Shown here: positions 15,727-25,081 of the stretch, one piece after another
How the letters are laid out: the number at the start of each line of letters is the position of its first letter
Numbering within the stretch: position 1 is the stretch's first letter
Assembly: GCF_963666675.1 (NCBI RefSeq)
Contig: NZ_OY762929.1
Span: forward strand, 6,418,018 to 6,482,017
Direction of reading: 5' to 3'
Source of the DNA: an uncultured Desulfobacter sp.
GTDB lineage: Bacteria > Desulfobacterota > Desulfobacteria > Desulfobacterales > Desulfobacteraceae
Length of the DNA stretch: 64,000 nt
The notes under the pieces: model-generated
What the model was told of the DNA's origin: nothing
The model's database searches: none
Seen by the model: only the letters and a program-made list of their open reading frames with translations
Made by a program: the position numbers and the translations under genes

Positions 15727-17796
15727 ATGGTCAGATTCTTAAAGTGGGTCATCGTAACGATCGGCATTCTCGCCGGTCTGATTATCGGGGCTGCGGTACT
15801 GGTCCCAATGCTTGTGGATGTCAAAACCTACCTGCCGGACATTGAAACCATGGTCACCCGGCAGACCGGACGCAGTTTTTCCATGGGGGATGATCTCGAA
15901 CTGTCCCTGTTTCCCTGGGCCGGGATCCGACTGTCTGATGTCACCTTTGGAAATCCTGCAAATTTTGAAAAACAGCCCATGATTTCTGTGGAAAGTTTTG
16001 AAGTCAGGGTCAAAGTTCTTCCTCTTTTTTCCAAACACATTCAAGTAGAAAAATTCATTCTGGAATCGCCCAGTATTACCCTGGTTAAAAACAGGACAGG
16101 GCAAGGAAACTGGGAAAATATCGGTTCCCAGGATAGCGGCGGTCCCAATAACGGGTCATCGACCGAGTCCGGCACTGACCAAGACGCTTCTGAAAAGACG
16201 TCGACAGATCAGCCGTTCTTTTCCATTAAATCATTGACCGTTGAACGCTGTTCCATCACCAACGGCGTTTTAACCTATGAGGATAAGGGCAGCGGCCTGT
16301 CCAAAACTATTGCAGACCTTAATCTGGATCTGTCAGGCATCAGCCTGGATAAAGCCATTGGCATTACTTTGAACGCCAAGGTGGACGGAAAACCCGTCTC
16401 TTTGACCGGAACAGCGGGCCCTCTGGGTTCAAATCCAGGTGAAACGGATATTGATTTTGATTTGATGGTGAAGGCCCTGGAGCAGCTGAACCTTTCCCTG
16501 AAAGGCCGGGTGATTAAACCCAAGACCGAACAGACCGTTGATATGACGGTTGATCTGGCACCGTTTTCGCCCAAAAAGCTGTTTGAATACCTGGCGCGTC
16601 CCTTTCCCATTGAACCCCGTGATACTTCAGTTCTGGATAAGTTTTCCTTGAAAGCGGCTGTCAAAGGTTCTGCCCAGGCTGTTGCCGTATCAGACGGCAT
16701 TCTAATGCTGGATGACTCTACCATGAATTTCACTGCCCGGGCCCAGGCGTTCGAAAAGCCCGACCTTAAGTTTAATCTGACCCTGGATAAAATTGATGTG
16801 GACCGGTATCTGCCTGGGGATACAAAAACCGATTCGGAACAGCCGGCGCCGCCCAGGAAAGGGGCTCCGGCCACTTCGACCACCCCGGCCAAAAGCGCTG
16901 GTAAAACCGCTAAAAAAGTCGATCCCGTTGATTATTCACCTTTGCGCAAACTGGTACTTGATGCAAAGGTGAACATCGGCAGTCTTAAAGCTGCGGGATT
17001 AAGTATGGCCAATGTCACGGCCACTCTGGCAGGCAAGAACGGGGTGTTCACTTTGGACCCGTGTGCCATGGATCTGTACCAGGGAACAGCCGGCACAAAA
17101 GCGAAGATTGATGTCCGTAACAAGTATCCGGCAACCACCCTGCACCTGACAACCCGCAACATCCAGGCAGGGCCCGTCATCCGGGACGGTATAGACAAGG
17201 ATATCATTGAAGGGGCGTTGACCTCGGATCTCTCCCTTTCCATGACCGGAGACACCCCGGATATGATTAAACAGACCCTGGGCGGCAACGGGGAACTTAA
17301 GTTTACTGATGGCGCTGTTGTGGGCGTTGACGTTGCCGGCGCCATCCGCAACGTCGGGGCCGGCCTTGGGCTGGCCGAGGCCGCTGCGGAAAAGCCGAAA
17401 ACCGATTTCGCCGAATTTAACATTACCTATACGGCTGCCAAGGGCCTTGTGAACATCCCCAAGGCATCCCTTGTTTCTCCCTTGCTCAGACTTGTTGCCA
17501 AGGGCCGGACCAATCTGGTAAAAGAAGATCTGGATTTCAGGGTTGAACCGACATTGGTGGCTACAATCAAGGGGCAGGGCGATAAAAAGGAACGTTCGGG
17601 GCTGTTGATTCCCTTTGATTTAACAGGAACCTGGGAGAAACCCAAGGTGCGCCCGGATCTTGACGCGATTCTAAAAAATAAGCTGTCCAACAGCGATGAG
17701 CTTAAACAACTGCTTAAAGGTGAAACATCGGACTCTGGTCAGAAACAGGATATTAAAGATGCGGCCAGGGGATTGTTAAAAGGTTTATTAAATTAG
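15727..17796 (+). CDS. AsmA family envelope protein
   Basis: A 689-aa protein with one N-terminal transmembrane anchor (residues about 7-30), followed by a long periplasmic beta-rich region typical of AsmA/TamB-like proteins. These are thought to bridge lipid transfer or affect outer-membrane protein assembly. The AsmA N-terminal block is visible around residues 40-110 (RSFSMGDDLELSLFPWAGIRLSDV, FGNP). The C-terminal AsmA_2-like region includes LSMTGDTPDMIKQTLGGNGELKFTDGAV. A low-complexity Pro/Ala/Lys linker lies near residues 365-400. GGGGGT lies near ATG 15727. The DUF4197 gene follows closely, so the two may be co-transcribed. Confidence 0.85.
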   Translation: MVRFLKWVIVTIGILAGLIIGAAVLVPMLVDVKTYLPDIETMVTRQTGRSFSMGDDLELSLFPWAGIRLSDVTFGNPANFEKQPMISVESFEVRVKVLPLFSKHIQVEKFILESPSITLVKNRTGQGNWENIGSQDSGGPNNGSSTESGTDQDASEKTSTDQPFFSIKSLTVERCSITNGVLTYEDKGSGLSKTIADLNLDLSGISLDKAIGITLNAKVDGKPVSLTGTAGPLGSNPGETDIDFDLMVKALEQLNLSLKGRVIKPKTEQTVDMTVDLAPFSPKKLFEYLARPFPIEPRDTSVLDKFSLKAAVKGSAQAVAVSDGILMLDDSTMNFTARAQAFEKPDLKFNLTLDKIDVDRYLPGDTKTDSEQPAPPRKGAPATSTTPAKSAGKTAKKVDPVDYSPLRKLVLDAKVNIGSLKAAGLSMANVTATLAGKNGVFTLDPCAMDLYQGTAGTKAKIDVRNKYPATTLHLTTRNIQAGPVIRDGIDKDIIEGALTSDLSLSMTGDTPDMIKQTLGGNGELKFTDGAVVGVDVAGAIRNVGAGLGLAEAAAEKPKTDFAEFNITYTAAKGLVNIPKASLVSPLLRLVAKGRTNLVKEDLDFRVEPTLVATIKGQGDKKERSGLLIPFDLTGTWEKPKVRPDLDAILKNKLSNSDELKQLLKGETSDSGQKQDIKDAARGLLKGLLN

Positions 17797-17816
17797 TTAT
17801 AGGAGACGTGTTCAAC

Positions 17817-18596
17817 ATGTGTAGAAAAAGAATCAGCGGTGCGGTGGTGGCTTTCGTCTTTACCTTCGTTTTTTTAGGGATGGGGCCTGCTTTGGCCGGA
17901 AATTCCCTGCTGGACCAGGGTGCTTCATTGCTTAACACACTTAATAAAAGCGACAGCAGTGAAACGGGCAGTAGTGACGCATCCGGCGCCGGCAGTCTGA
18001 CCAACAATGAAATTGTTTCCGGGCTCAAAGAGGCGTTGGAAAAGGGCGCCGGCACCGTTATCAGTCAGCTGGGTGCCCAAAACGGATTTAATTCCGATTC
18101 CAGCATTCATATCCCGTTGCCTGCTTATCTGTCCCAAGCCCAACTCTTAATGGACAAGGCCGGTTTGGGGGCCTATGCCGATGACGTGGAGCTGAAGCTG
18201 AACCGGGCTGCCGAGGCCGCCACACCCAAAGCCAAAGAATTGTTTGTAAATGCCATTTCCCAGATGTCCTTTGATGATGCCAAAAGTATTCTCAATGGCG
18301 CGGATGATGCGGCGACCCAGTATTTCAAGAAAACAACGTCCGGCGATCTCACCGAGGCCTTTACCCCGGTGGTGGAAGAAACCCTGCAAGAAATTGGTGC
18401 GGTAAAAGCCTATGACCAGATGGTGGAAAAGTATAAATCCATGCCCCTGGTCCCCGACCTCAAGGGTAATCTGACCGAGTATGCGGTTGAAGAAGCGCTG
18501 AACGGCATTTTTTATTATCTGGCAAAAGAGGAAAAGGCGATTCGGGAAAATCCGGCAAAACAGACGACGGAATTGTTAAAAAAATTATTTAACTAG
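17817..18596 (+). CDS. DUF4197 family exported protein
   Basis: A 259-aa protein with a cleavable signal peptide ending GPALAG. A Ser/Gly-rich linker is followed by the DUF4197 domain: EIVSGLKEALEKGAGTVISQLG, FNSDSSIHIPLP, AKELFVNAISQMSFDDAKSILNG, and ending YYLAKEEKAIRENPA. The family is periplasmic and of unknown function. ATG 17817 is taken as start; GTG 17808 is in frame but only two bases after AGGAG. The stop codon at 18594-18596 directly abuts a palindromic element. Confidence 0.85.
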   Translation: MCRKRISGAVVAFVFTFVFLGMGPALAGNSLLDQGASLLNTLNKSDSSETGSSDASGAGSLTNNEIVSGLKEALEKGAGTVISQLGAQNGFNSDSSIHIPLPAYLSQAQLLMDKAGLGAYADDVELKLNRAAEAATPKAKELFVNAISQMSFDDAKSILNGADDAATQYFKKTTSGDLTEAFTPVVEETLQEIGAVKAYDQMVEKYKSMPLVPDLKGNLTEYAVEEALNGIFYYLAKEEKAIRENPAKQTTELLKKLFN

Positions 18597-18721
18597 TGTT
18601 TGAACCAAAAGTTACCCACCTGCGGCGTTGCTGCACAAAGCTGCAATCCTCACGTACTTTAGTACGCTCCGGTTCCAGCTTTGCTTGCGCCTTGCATCTG
18701 GGCAACTTTTCATCCAAACAC
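18596..18721. repeat. 126-bp imperfect palindromic element (MITE/REP-like)
   Basis: The ends GTGTTTG (18596-18602) and CAAACAC (18715-18721) are exact complements. Most of the interior also pairs: AAAAGTTACCCA against TGGGCAACTTTT, AAAGCTG against CAGCTTT, and a central CGTAC-TTTA-GTACG. The whole folds into one long hairpin with few interruptions. No coding sequence. Such elements are usually dispersed in many copies. Confidence 0.75.
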
Positions 18722-18814
18722 GGCTGTTCGTTCAGATACTAACTAACGTTTGATACGGTGATCAGTTTTCATTCCTGGCTAGTTTTGTAAACGGTTGAAG
18801 AAAGGGACGACGCT

Positions 18815-20398
18815 ATGGTTGATGTTGAATTTTTGGGGGCGGCAGGAGAGGTGACCGGGTCCATGCATATGCTGGACACAGGCATTGATAAGATTTTACT
18901 GGACTGCGGTATGTTCCAGGGCCGGAGAAAGGAGAGCCGGGAAAAAAATGAGAATTTTAAAATAGACCGGTCCCGGATCACAACCATGGTCCTGTCCCAT
19001 GCCCATATTGACCATTCCGGCCGGATTCCGCTGTTGACAAAAGATGGCTTTTCCGGACGCATTGTCACCACCCGGCCGACCAAAGACGCTTTGGAATACA
19101 TGCTTCTGGATTCAGGACATATCCAGGAATCTGATGCATTGTATCTGAACTATAAAGCCCTTCGCGGGTTTCTATATCAGGTGGAGCAGTCCAAAACACA
19201 GCAGCAGATTTCCAACAAGGAGAGAGCCAGGGTTAAAAAGCTGCTGAAAAAAGGGCCCCATGAACTGGATGTGGAGGCCATTACCGCAATGCAAAAGGAG
19301 TACGGCCTTGACATGGTGACACCGCTGTATACCCAGGAGGATGCAGCGGATTCCCTCTCGTTTATTGATGGATACCCCTTTGGTTCTGAAGTGACCATCG
19401 GGAAGGGCATCACCGTAAAGTTTTACGTGGCCGGCCATATTCTGGGCTCTGCCTTTTCTTTGATTACCGTAACGCCCGAAAACGGCGGTAACCCCCTTAA
19501 AATCCTTTTTACCGGCGATATCGGCCGGTTTGACAAACCGATTTTAAGAAACCCCACCCTGGAATTTGATGAAGCGGACCGGGATATTGATCTGATGATC
19601 GTTGAAAGCACTTACGGGGATCGCGAACATACCCCGGTGGCGGATCTTTCATGCAGTCTGAAAGATACCCTGAGCCGGACCATTGAACGGGGGGGCGCTC
19701 TTTTGATTCCGTCTTTTGCCTTTGGCAGAACCCAGGAACTTATTTATATCCTTCACCAGTTATATGAATCCGGTGCTGTGCCCAAAGTGCCTGTTTATGT
19801 GGACAGTCCCCTGGCATCAAATATCACAAAGGTTTTTGGGGAACATCCTGAAACCTATGATAAGGAAACCCATAAAATTTTTCTGGAAAAGGGGATCAAT
19901 CCTTTTTATTTTAAGGACATCAAGTTTGTTGAGTCGGTGGAAGAATCCATGCGCGTCACCCAGGACGATACCCCCCATGTACTGATTTCGGCATCGGGTA
20001 TGTGTGAGGCCGGCCGCATCCTTCACCACCTGCGTTATAAAATCCACAATCCAAAACACACCATTCTTATTGTGGGGTATATGGCACAGCACACCCTGGG
20101 GCGGCGTATTGAAGAACTCGGCATGCAGGAACGCCAAGCCGGAGACAAGGCGCCTGAAGTCAAAATTCTGGGGAAATCCTATCCCCTGCGGGCCCATGTG
20201 GAAAAAATCGGCGGGTTTTCCGCCCATGCAGACCGCCATGAGCTGATGCGGGTGGTTGCCGAATCGAATCTTCGGGTGAAAGATATTGCCGTTGTCCACG
20301 GTGAAACCGAACAGAGTGCGGCTTTTGCCCAACGCCTAAAAGACAAAGGATACAATGCCTTTGTCCCAAAACCCGGGGACCGGTTTAAATTGTCGTGA
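18815..20398 (+). CDS. MBL-fold beta-CASP RNA metallohydrolase
   Basis: A 527-aa metallo-beta-lactamase-fold protein of the beta-CASP/RNase J-CPSF group. The metal motif SHAHIDHSG places H62, H64, D66 and H67. Further ligands are in YVAGHILGSA and LFTGDIGR. The beta-CASP domain covers about residues 210-440, with PSFAFGRTQELIY, ISASGMCEAGRI, and GYMAQHTLGRRI. The C-terminal VEKIGGFSAHADRHEL is the RMMBL motif. It is probably an RNA exo/endonuclease. ATG 18815 follows AAAGGGA by 7 bases. It is flanked by two palindromic elements, so it is probably monocistronic. Confidence 0.9.
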   Translation: MVDVEFLGAAGEVTGSMHMLDTGIDKILLDCGMFQGRRKESREKNENFKIDRSRITTMVLSHAHIDHSGRIPLLTKDGFSGRIVTTRPTKDALEYMLLDSGHIQESDALYLNYKALRGFLYQVEQSKTQQQISNKERARVKKLLKKGPHELDVEAITAMQKEYGLDMVTPLYTQEDAADSLSFIDGYPFGSEVTIGKGITVKFYVAGHILGSAFSLITVTPENGGNPLKILFTGDIGRFDKPILRNPTLEFDEADRDIDLMIVESTYGDREHTPVADLSCSLKDTLSRTIERGGALLIPSFAFGRTQELIYILHQLYESGAVPKVPVYVDSPLASNITKVFGEHPETYDKETHKIFLEKGINPFYFKDIKFVESVEESMRVTQDDTPHVLISASGMCEAGRILHHLRYKIHNPKHTILIVGYMAQHTLGRRIEELGMQERQAGDKAPEVKILGKSYPLRAHVEKIGGFSAHADRHELMRVVAESNLRVKDIAVVHGETEQSAAFAQRLKDKGYNAFVPKPGDRFKLS

Positions 20399-20408
20399 TC
20401 CTGATTTT

Positions 20409-20595
20409 ATAACCACGGAAGGACACGGAAGGCACTGAAAAGAGATTTCTGTGAACTGTATGCGCCTCCTTTGCCGGACCATAGACTGCTTGGCCTATCA
20501 AAACGAGCCTCGGTTCACAGCAAAGGATCAGCGTCCTGAGTAACTTCTACGGATGTTTTATAAAATTTTTATTTCCGTGTTTTTTCCGTGGTTAT
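20409..20595. repeat. 187-bp palindromic element supplying a stop codon
   Basis: The outer arms 20409-20432 and 20572-20595 are complementary with three mismatches (ATAACCACGGAA... against TTCCGTGGTTAT). An inner CTGTGAAC/GTTCACAG pair is nested within. The motE-like gene on the minus strand ends with a TAA inside the right arm (20594-20592). Confidence 0.7.
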
Positions 20596-21242
20596 CTTTT
20601 TCTAAAGGCCAGGCGTTCACTGATTTTTGCGGCCTTTTCGGACTCCACAAACGCCAGAATCTGGGAAGCGGAGACTTCGCGCATCCTTAAGAATATTTCA
20701 TAGGCAACCGAAAGTTCCATTTTATTGACAATCTCCGCAGCCGCCTTGGGCTTCATGCTGGCATACATTTTTACCAGACGGTTCATCTTGGTCTCGAATG
20801 CAGCGGCTTCCTGCTGTTCTTTGGCTGTTTTTTTCTCTTCAAGCCGGGCCATATCCGCTTCAATCTGTTTTTTTAGCGCCGTTAGGGACTCCAACTTTTC
20901 ATCAATCTGGGCCTCATAGGTCTCCAGCTCTTTTTTTTCCTTGGCAAGGGTATCACTGGCCTCGGCCACGGCTTTCTTTTTCTCTTCAAGTCCCTGGAGA
21001 ACGACCTTGGCCGGGTCGGGACACTCGGGGCACTCGGGACATTCAGGGCACGGTGCTTCACCATCTTCCCCTTTTGCCGTTTCCCCTTCAGCTGCTTTTT
21101 CTTCCGGTTTCTCATCATCCTCATCCGCGGCCCAAGCTTGTTCCGGGTGTCCCGACGGTATATATGAAACGCCGACAAAGGCGCCGGCAGCGATAAGTAA
21201 ACTCAGCAAAAGGTATGCCGTCCAGCGTTTAAATGCGTCCAT
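20592..21242 (-). CDS. motE: MotE-like flagellar chaperone with Cys-Pro-Glu repeat
   Basis: A 216-aa protein with one N-terminal transmembrane segment (residues about 9-28) and an acidic linker. A striking run, PCPECPECPECPDP, places four cysteines three residues apart (about residues 65-74). A long coiled coil (about 80-150) follows, then a C-terminal MgtE-N-like helical domain (KMNRLVKMYASMKPKAAAEIVNKM, SVAYEIFLRMRE). This architecture matches MotE proteins encoded after fliJ, which stabilise stator assembly. It overlaps fliJ by 14 bases and ends the flagellar operon. The Cys repeat is unusual for the family. Confidence 0.75.
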   Translation of the reverse strand: MDAFKRWTAYLLLSLLIAAGAFVGVSYIPSGHPEQAWAADEDDEKPEEKAAEGETAKGEDGEAPCPECPECPECPDPAKVVLQGLEEKKKAVAEASDTLAKEKKELETYEAQIDEKLESLTALKKQIEADMARLEEKKTAKEQQEAAAFETKMNRLVKMYASMKPKAAAEIVNKMELSVAYEIFLRMREVSASQILAFVESEKAAKISERLAFRKR

Positions 21243-21687
21243 TGTTCACCTCCCTGGCTGTCTTCAAGGATGCAATTTCATCCAGGCCCTTCTGCTCCTC
21301 CCGGAGCATCTCATGGGTATATTCCCGCTCCTGTTTTTCCCGCAGCCGCTCCAATGACTTTTTGTCAATGGTTCGTTGTTTCAAGGCTTCCCGTTTTTGA
21401 TCAAGAATTGTTTCAAGTTCGGTTTTTCTGTTGTGTTCTAAAATGATGGTTTGATCTGTGCCCGTAATGAATTGTCTGTACCGGTTGAACTGGCCTGCAC
21501 CTATCCCCTTTTCCACCAGGCGATCAAGCTGGTCCGTCGCCGAAATTTTTTCGTTTTGCAACTGGATGATGCGCTGTTCACAGGCCAGGACATCTGCCAC
21601 GGCCCGGGCCATCTCCTGCTTGGCCACCTGCTCAAGATGACGTTTGTATCTTAGAAGGCTTTGCAGTCTGAACTGGAATTTTTTCAT
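21229..21687 (-). CDS. fliJ: Flagellar export protein FliJ
   Basis: A 152-aa, almost wholly coiled-coil protein (FQFRLQSLLRYKRHLEQVAKQEMARA at the start), as in FliJ. FliJ is the general chaperone and central stalk of the type III export ATPase. Position directly after fliI and before a motE-like gene is canonical. Sequence identity in this family is low, so assignment rests mainly on the N-terminal pattern, length and synteny. Confidence 0.88.
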   Translation of the reverse strand: MKKFQFRLQSLLRYKRHLEQVAKQEMARAVADVLACEQRIIQLQNEKISATDQLDRLVEKGIGAGQFNRYRQFITGTDQTIILEHNRKTELETILDQKREALKQRTIDKKSLERLREKQEREYTHEMLREEQKGLDEIASLKTAREVNNGRI

Positions 21688-21690
21688 GGA

Positions 21691-23058
21691 CTATGCCTTG
21701 CCCTTTTTGGGTTCAGGGGGTGCGCCCTTGACGCCCATTGCTCTTCTCAGGCCGGCGACACTGGCCTGCATATCCATTTTTTGGCCGATTTGCTGGCGCA
21801 GCAGCCGGTTGATGCCGGGCATCAGTTTTCTGGCCTGGTCCACATCGGGATCTGATCCGTCCACATACGCACCGATGGTGATCATATCCTCGGCATTGCG
21901 GTAGGATGCCATGATATTGACGGCTTTGTCCCGCAGGGCCATATGGTCGGGATTGCTGACATCCCGCATGACCCTGGAAACACTGGCCATGACATCAATG
22001 GCCGGGTAGTGTCCGCGATTGGCAAGGTCTCTGGAGAGTACAATATGCCCGTCGGTTATGGAACGTACGGTATCGCCCACGGGATCATTCATGTCGTCAC
22101 CCTCCACCAGAACCGTGTAGATGCCCGTGATGGAACCGCCGCTTTCAAGGACGCCGGGGCGCTCTAAAAGAATGGGAATCTGCACAAAAAACGAGGGGGT
22201 ATAGCCGCGGGTGGTGGGCGGTTCTCCGGCTGCCAGTCCCACATCCCTGGAGGACATGGCAAACCGGGTAATGGAATCAAGCATGAGCAGTACATCCTTG
22301 CCCTGGTCCCTGAAGTATTCGGCAATGGTGGTGGCCAGATAGGCCCCGCGCATGCGGGTCAGGGGCGGGGAATCCGATGTGGCCGCCACGAGGACCGCCC
22401 GCTTGAGGCCCTCTTCTCCCAACGTCTCTTCCACAAAATCCTTGACCTCCCGGCCCCGTTCTCCGATCAGCCCGATCACCACCACATCAGCATTGGTGTG
22501 TTTGGTCATCATGCCCATGAGCACACTTTTACCCACCCCGGAACCGGCCATGATGGCCACCCGCTGACCCCGGCCCAGGGTGATCATGGAGTTGATGGCC
22601 CCGATGCCTACATCCAGGGGCTCTTTGATCATTTTTCGCTCCAGGGGCCCCAGGGGCTTGCCATACAGATAATAGGAGGCGGACCCAGAAATGGGGCCCT
22701 TTTTGTCAATGGGATTTCCCATGCCGTCCAGCACCCGACCAAGCATGTCATCTCCCACCGGTACCATGGGGGACGAGGCCACCGGCACAATCCGGCTGCC
22801 CATGCTGATCCCCCGGATGTCACCAAAGGGCATAAACAACGCTTTTTCCTGCCGGAATCCCACCACTTCGGCCATCACGGCCATGCCGTCGTCATTGATA
22901 ATCCGGCACACGCCGCCCACACCAAGACCTAAACTATCCCCTTCGGCGATCAGGCCGATCACCTGGGAGACCCGGCCTTCGGGCGTCACGGTTTTGACCT
23001 TTTCCACCGCATCGGCATAGACGCTGAAATTTACTTTTTCAATGAGATCGTCCATCAT
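21691..23058 (-). CDS. fliI: Flagellum-specific export ATPase FliI
   Basis: A 455-aa F1-beta-like ATPase that powers or primes flagellar type III secretion. Walker A is at about 170-177 (AGSGVGKS) and Walker B is VLLMLDSITRFAMS. The hallmark GAYVDGSDPDVDQA lies near the C-terminus. The N-terminal hexamer domain (residues 1-90) is complete and length is standard. It lies four bases upstream of fliJ and eight bases after fliH in the sigma-54-driven operon. Confidence 0.96.
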   Translation of the reverse strand: MMDDLIEKVNFSVYADAVEKVKTVTPEGRVSQVIGLIAEGDSLGLGVGGVCRIINDDGMAVMAEVVGFRQEKALFMPFGDIRGISMGSRIVPVASSPMVPVGDDMLGRVLDGMGNPIDKKGPISGSASYYLYGKPLGPLERKMIKEPLDVGIGAINSMITLGRGQRVAIMAGSGVGKSVLMGMMTKHTNADVVVIGLIGERGREVKDFVEETLGEEGLKRAVLVAATSDSPPLTRMRGAYLATTIAEYFRDQGKDVLLMLDSITRFAMSSRDVGLAAGEPPTTRGYTPSFFVQIPILLERPGVLESGGSITGIYTVLVEGDDMNDPVGDTVRSITDGHIVLSRDLANRGHYPAIDVMASVSRVMRDVSNPDHMALRDKAVNIMASYRNAEDMITIGAYVDGSDPDVDQARKLMPGINRLLRQQIGQKMDMQASVAGLRRAMGVKGAPPEPKKGKA

Positions 23059-23066
23059 AGTTTTAT

Positions 23067-24080
23067 CTACTCTTTTGCCTGGGCAATGGCGTTGTATACC
23101 GCCTTAAGTTTGGACTCGGGATCTGTGGCAATGGTGGCACCGGCACTTTCAATGCGGCAGCCCCCCTTGGGAATCATGGCGTCCGTATTCACCGTAATAT
23201 GGACCAGGGAATTGACAGCTTCAAAAAAAGCCTCTTTAACCATCTCCACATATTCATAGTCGTCTTCGGCCACACTCAGGGTAATTCCCTCCGGGGAGGC
23301 CAGCTGGGATAATGCGTCCAGGATGGTATGCTTGATCACGCTGTCGTCCGAGTCCAGCTTGGCCATTACGACCTTTTCGGCAATTTGGCAGACCAGGTCA
23401 ACCAGCTGGGTTTCATACCGTGCCAGCATCTTTTCCAGCATCTGATCTGCGGTTTCCAGGGCCTGGCGGAAAGGGTCAAGGACCTGCTCCATCTCCAGGA
23501 CAACTTCCTGCTTCCCGGCCGCTTGACCTTCCGCCGTCCCCTTTTCAAGCCCTTCTGCCTCGCCCTTGGCAAATCCGTCGGTCTGTCCCTGTTTAAATCC
23601 CTCTTCCCGGCCTTTTTTCATCCCGTCTTCATAGCCCTTGGCATGGCCGTCGGCCCGGCCTTTTTCCAGCCCCTGGGCCATGCCCTGTTCATACCCTTTG
23701 GCAAACCCCTGCTCTTCGGGGGTGGGGCCTTCTTCGGCTGTTTCGGTATCCAGGGCGTCCTCTAGGGATTCATCATCATGTTTCGCATTGGGGTCTTCTA
23801 CATCCGCGCCCTGGATCAATGGTTCGAACAACTCTTTTTTAAGTTGTCTGGTGACTTTATAAAGGGCCTCGAATCCGCCCTCCTCTTTTTCAACCTCCAG
23901 GGGATCAAACAAGAGTTTGAAGCGGTCAAAATCAGGCTCGGCATCGGGTTGTTTTTGTGATACCTCCTCGTCAAAATTTTCAAGGGTGCCCACATCAATG
24001 GCCTTGAATCCATCCTCTTCCGGCAAAGACGTGTCAGACGTTTCTTGGTTATGTGCTTCTTGATCAGACAAGGACATCAT
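23067..24080 (-). CDS. fliH: Flagellar assembly protein FliH
   Basis: A 337-aa stator-like regulator of FliI. The N-terminal half is very acidic. The centre (about 120-195) is a run of glycine-spaced GxxxG-type repeats (EQGMAQGLEKGRADGHAKG and so on), typical of FliH. The C-terminal FliH/YscL domain follows (LVDLVCQIAEKVVMAKLDSD). The start overlaps the end of fliG by 17 bases. It is longer than E. coli FliH (228 aa) because of the acidic N-terminal region. Confidence 0.92.
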   Translation of the reverse strand: MMSLSDQEAHNQETSDTSLPEEDGFKAIDVGTLENFDEEVSQKQPDAEPDFDRFKLLFDPLEVEKEEGGFEALYKVTRQLKKELFEPLIQGADVEDPNAKHDDESLEDALDTETAEEGPTPEEQGFAKGYEQGMAQGLEKGRADGHAKGYEDGMKKGREEGFKQGQTDGFAKGEAEGLEKGTAEGQAAGKQEVVLEMEQVLDPFRQALETADQMLEKMLARYETQLVDLVCQIAEKVVMAKLDSDDSVIKHTILDALSQLASPEGITLSVAEDDYEYVEMVKEAFFEAVNSLVHITVNTDAMIPKGGCRIESAGATIATDPESKLKAVYNAIAQAKE

Positions 24081-25077
24081 CCTTTCCTTTACCTAAGGTT
24101 ATGGTGCCGTCGGCCTCAAGCTCTTTGGCTGCCCTGACCACTGCCTGCTGGGCCTCTTCCACCTCTGCCAGCCGGACAGGACCCATGGCATCCAGATCGT
24201 CCTTGAGCATTTCACCCGCCCGCTGGGACAGGTTGGCGAAAATTTTGGACTTCATGTCTTCGGTGGCGGTCTTCAAGGCAAAGGTGAGCTGCTGACCTTC
24301 AACCTTCTTGAGGATTTCTCTCATGGCCGCATCATCCACATTGGTCAAATCTTCAAATACAAACATGAGCTTGCGGATCTCATTGGCCATTTCCGCATCA
24401 TCTTCTTCAACATATTCCATCACTGCATCTTCGGTGGATTTGTCCACACCATTGATGATGTCCACCAGCACTTCCAGGCCGCCGGCCTTGCCGCCTGGGC
24501 CCACTGCACCGCTGAGTTCATATTTCAACGCCTTGTCAACATCCCTGACAACGTCTTCGGAGATTTGGCCCAGCCTTGCGATTCTCATGGAGATATCGCC
24601 TTTGAGTTCATCGGGCAGATTCATCATGATTTCCGAGGAGATCTCCGCCGGCATATGGGCCAGGATCATGGCAATGGTCTGGGGGTGTTCACCTTCAATA
24701 TATGTAGATAAAGTGCCCGTATTGACATTCCGGCTCCATATGAACGGCTTGGCCTGTTTCTTTTTTTCCAAATCGTCCAGGATGGCTTTGGCCTGCTTGT
24801 CCTTCAGTGTCTTGGTCACCACACTTTTAATAAAGGAGTCCCCTTCAATGATCATCTTGGCCTCTCCTTCATAGACGACATTGAAATCCGCACATACAAC
24901 CTTGAGTAATTCAGGCGTAATCTGTTCGATTTTGGACATTTCAAAGGCGATTTCCGCGATCTCCTGTTCTTTCATTTTTGAAAACACCTGGGTTGCATAA
25001 TCTTCTCCCATGTACATGAGAAATATTGCCGCCTTTTGACAACCGTTTAAATTTTCCGGATCAATTGATTGGACCAT
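24064..25077 (-). CDS. fliG: Flagellar motor switch protein FliG
   Basis: A 337-aa C-ring protein that couples stator torque to rotation. The middle domain contains the hydrophobic-EHPQTIA patch (EGEHPQTIAMILAHMP). The C-terminal domain carries the torque helix and FANLSQRAGEMLKDDLDAMGPVRLAEVEEAQ, with the charged residues used for stator contact. The N-terminal segment (NGCQKAAIFLMYMGEDYA) binds FliF. Full length. Confidence 0.97.
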   Translation of the reverse strand: MVQSIDPENLNGCQKAAIFLMYMGEDYATQVFSKMKEQEIAEIAFEMSKIEQITPELLKVVCADFNVVYEGEAKMIIEGDSFIKSVVTKTLKDKQAKAILDDLEKKKQAKPFIWSRNVNTGTLSTYIEGEHPQTIAMILAHMPAEISSEIMMNLPDELKGDISMRIARLGQISEDVVRDVDKALKYELSGAVGPGGKAGGLEVLVDIINGVDKSTEDAVMEYVEEDDAEMANEIRKLMFVFEDLTNVDDAAMREILKKVEGQQLTFALKTATEDMKSKIFANLSQRAGEMLKDDLDAMGPVRLAEVEEAQQAVVRAAKELEADGTITLGKGKDDVLV

Positions 25078-25081
25078 CGCA

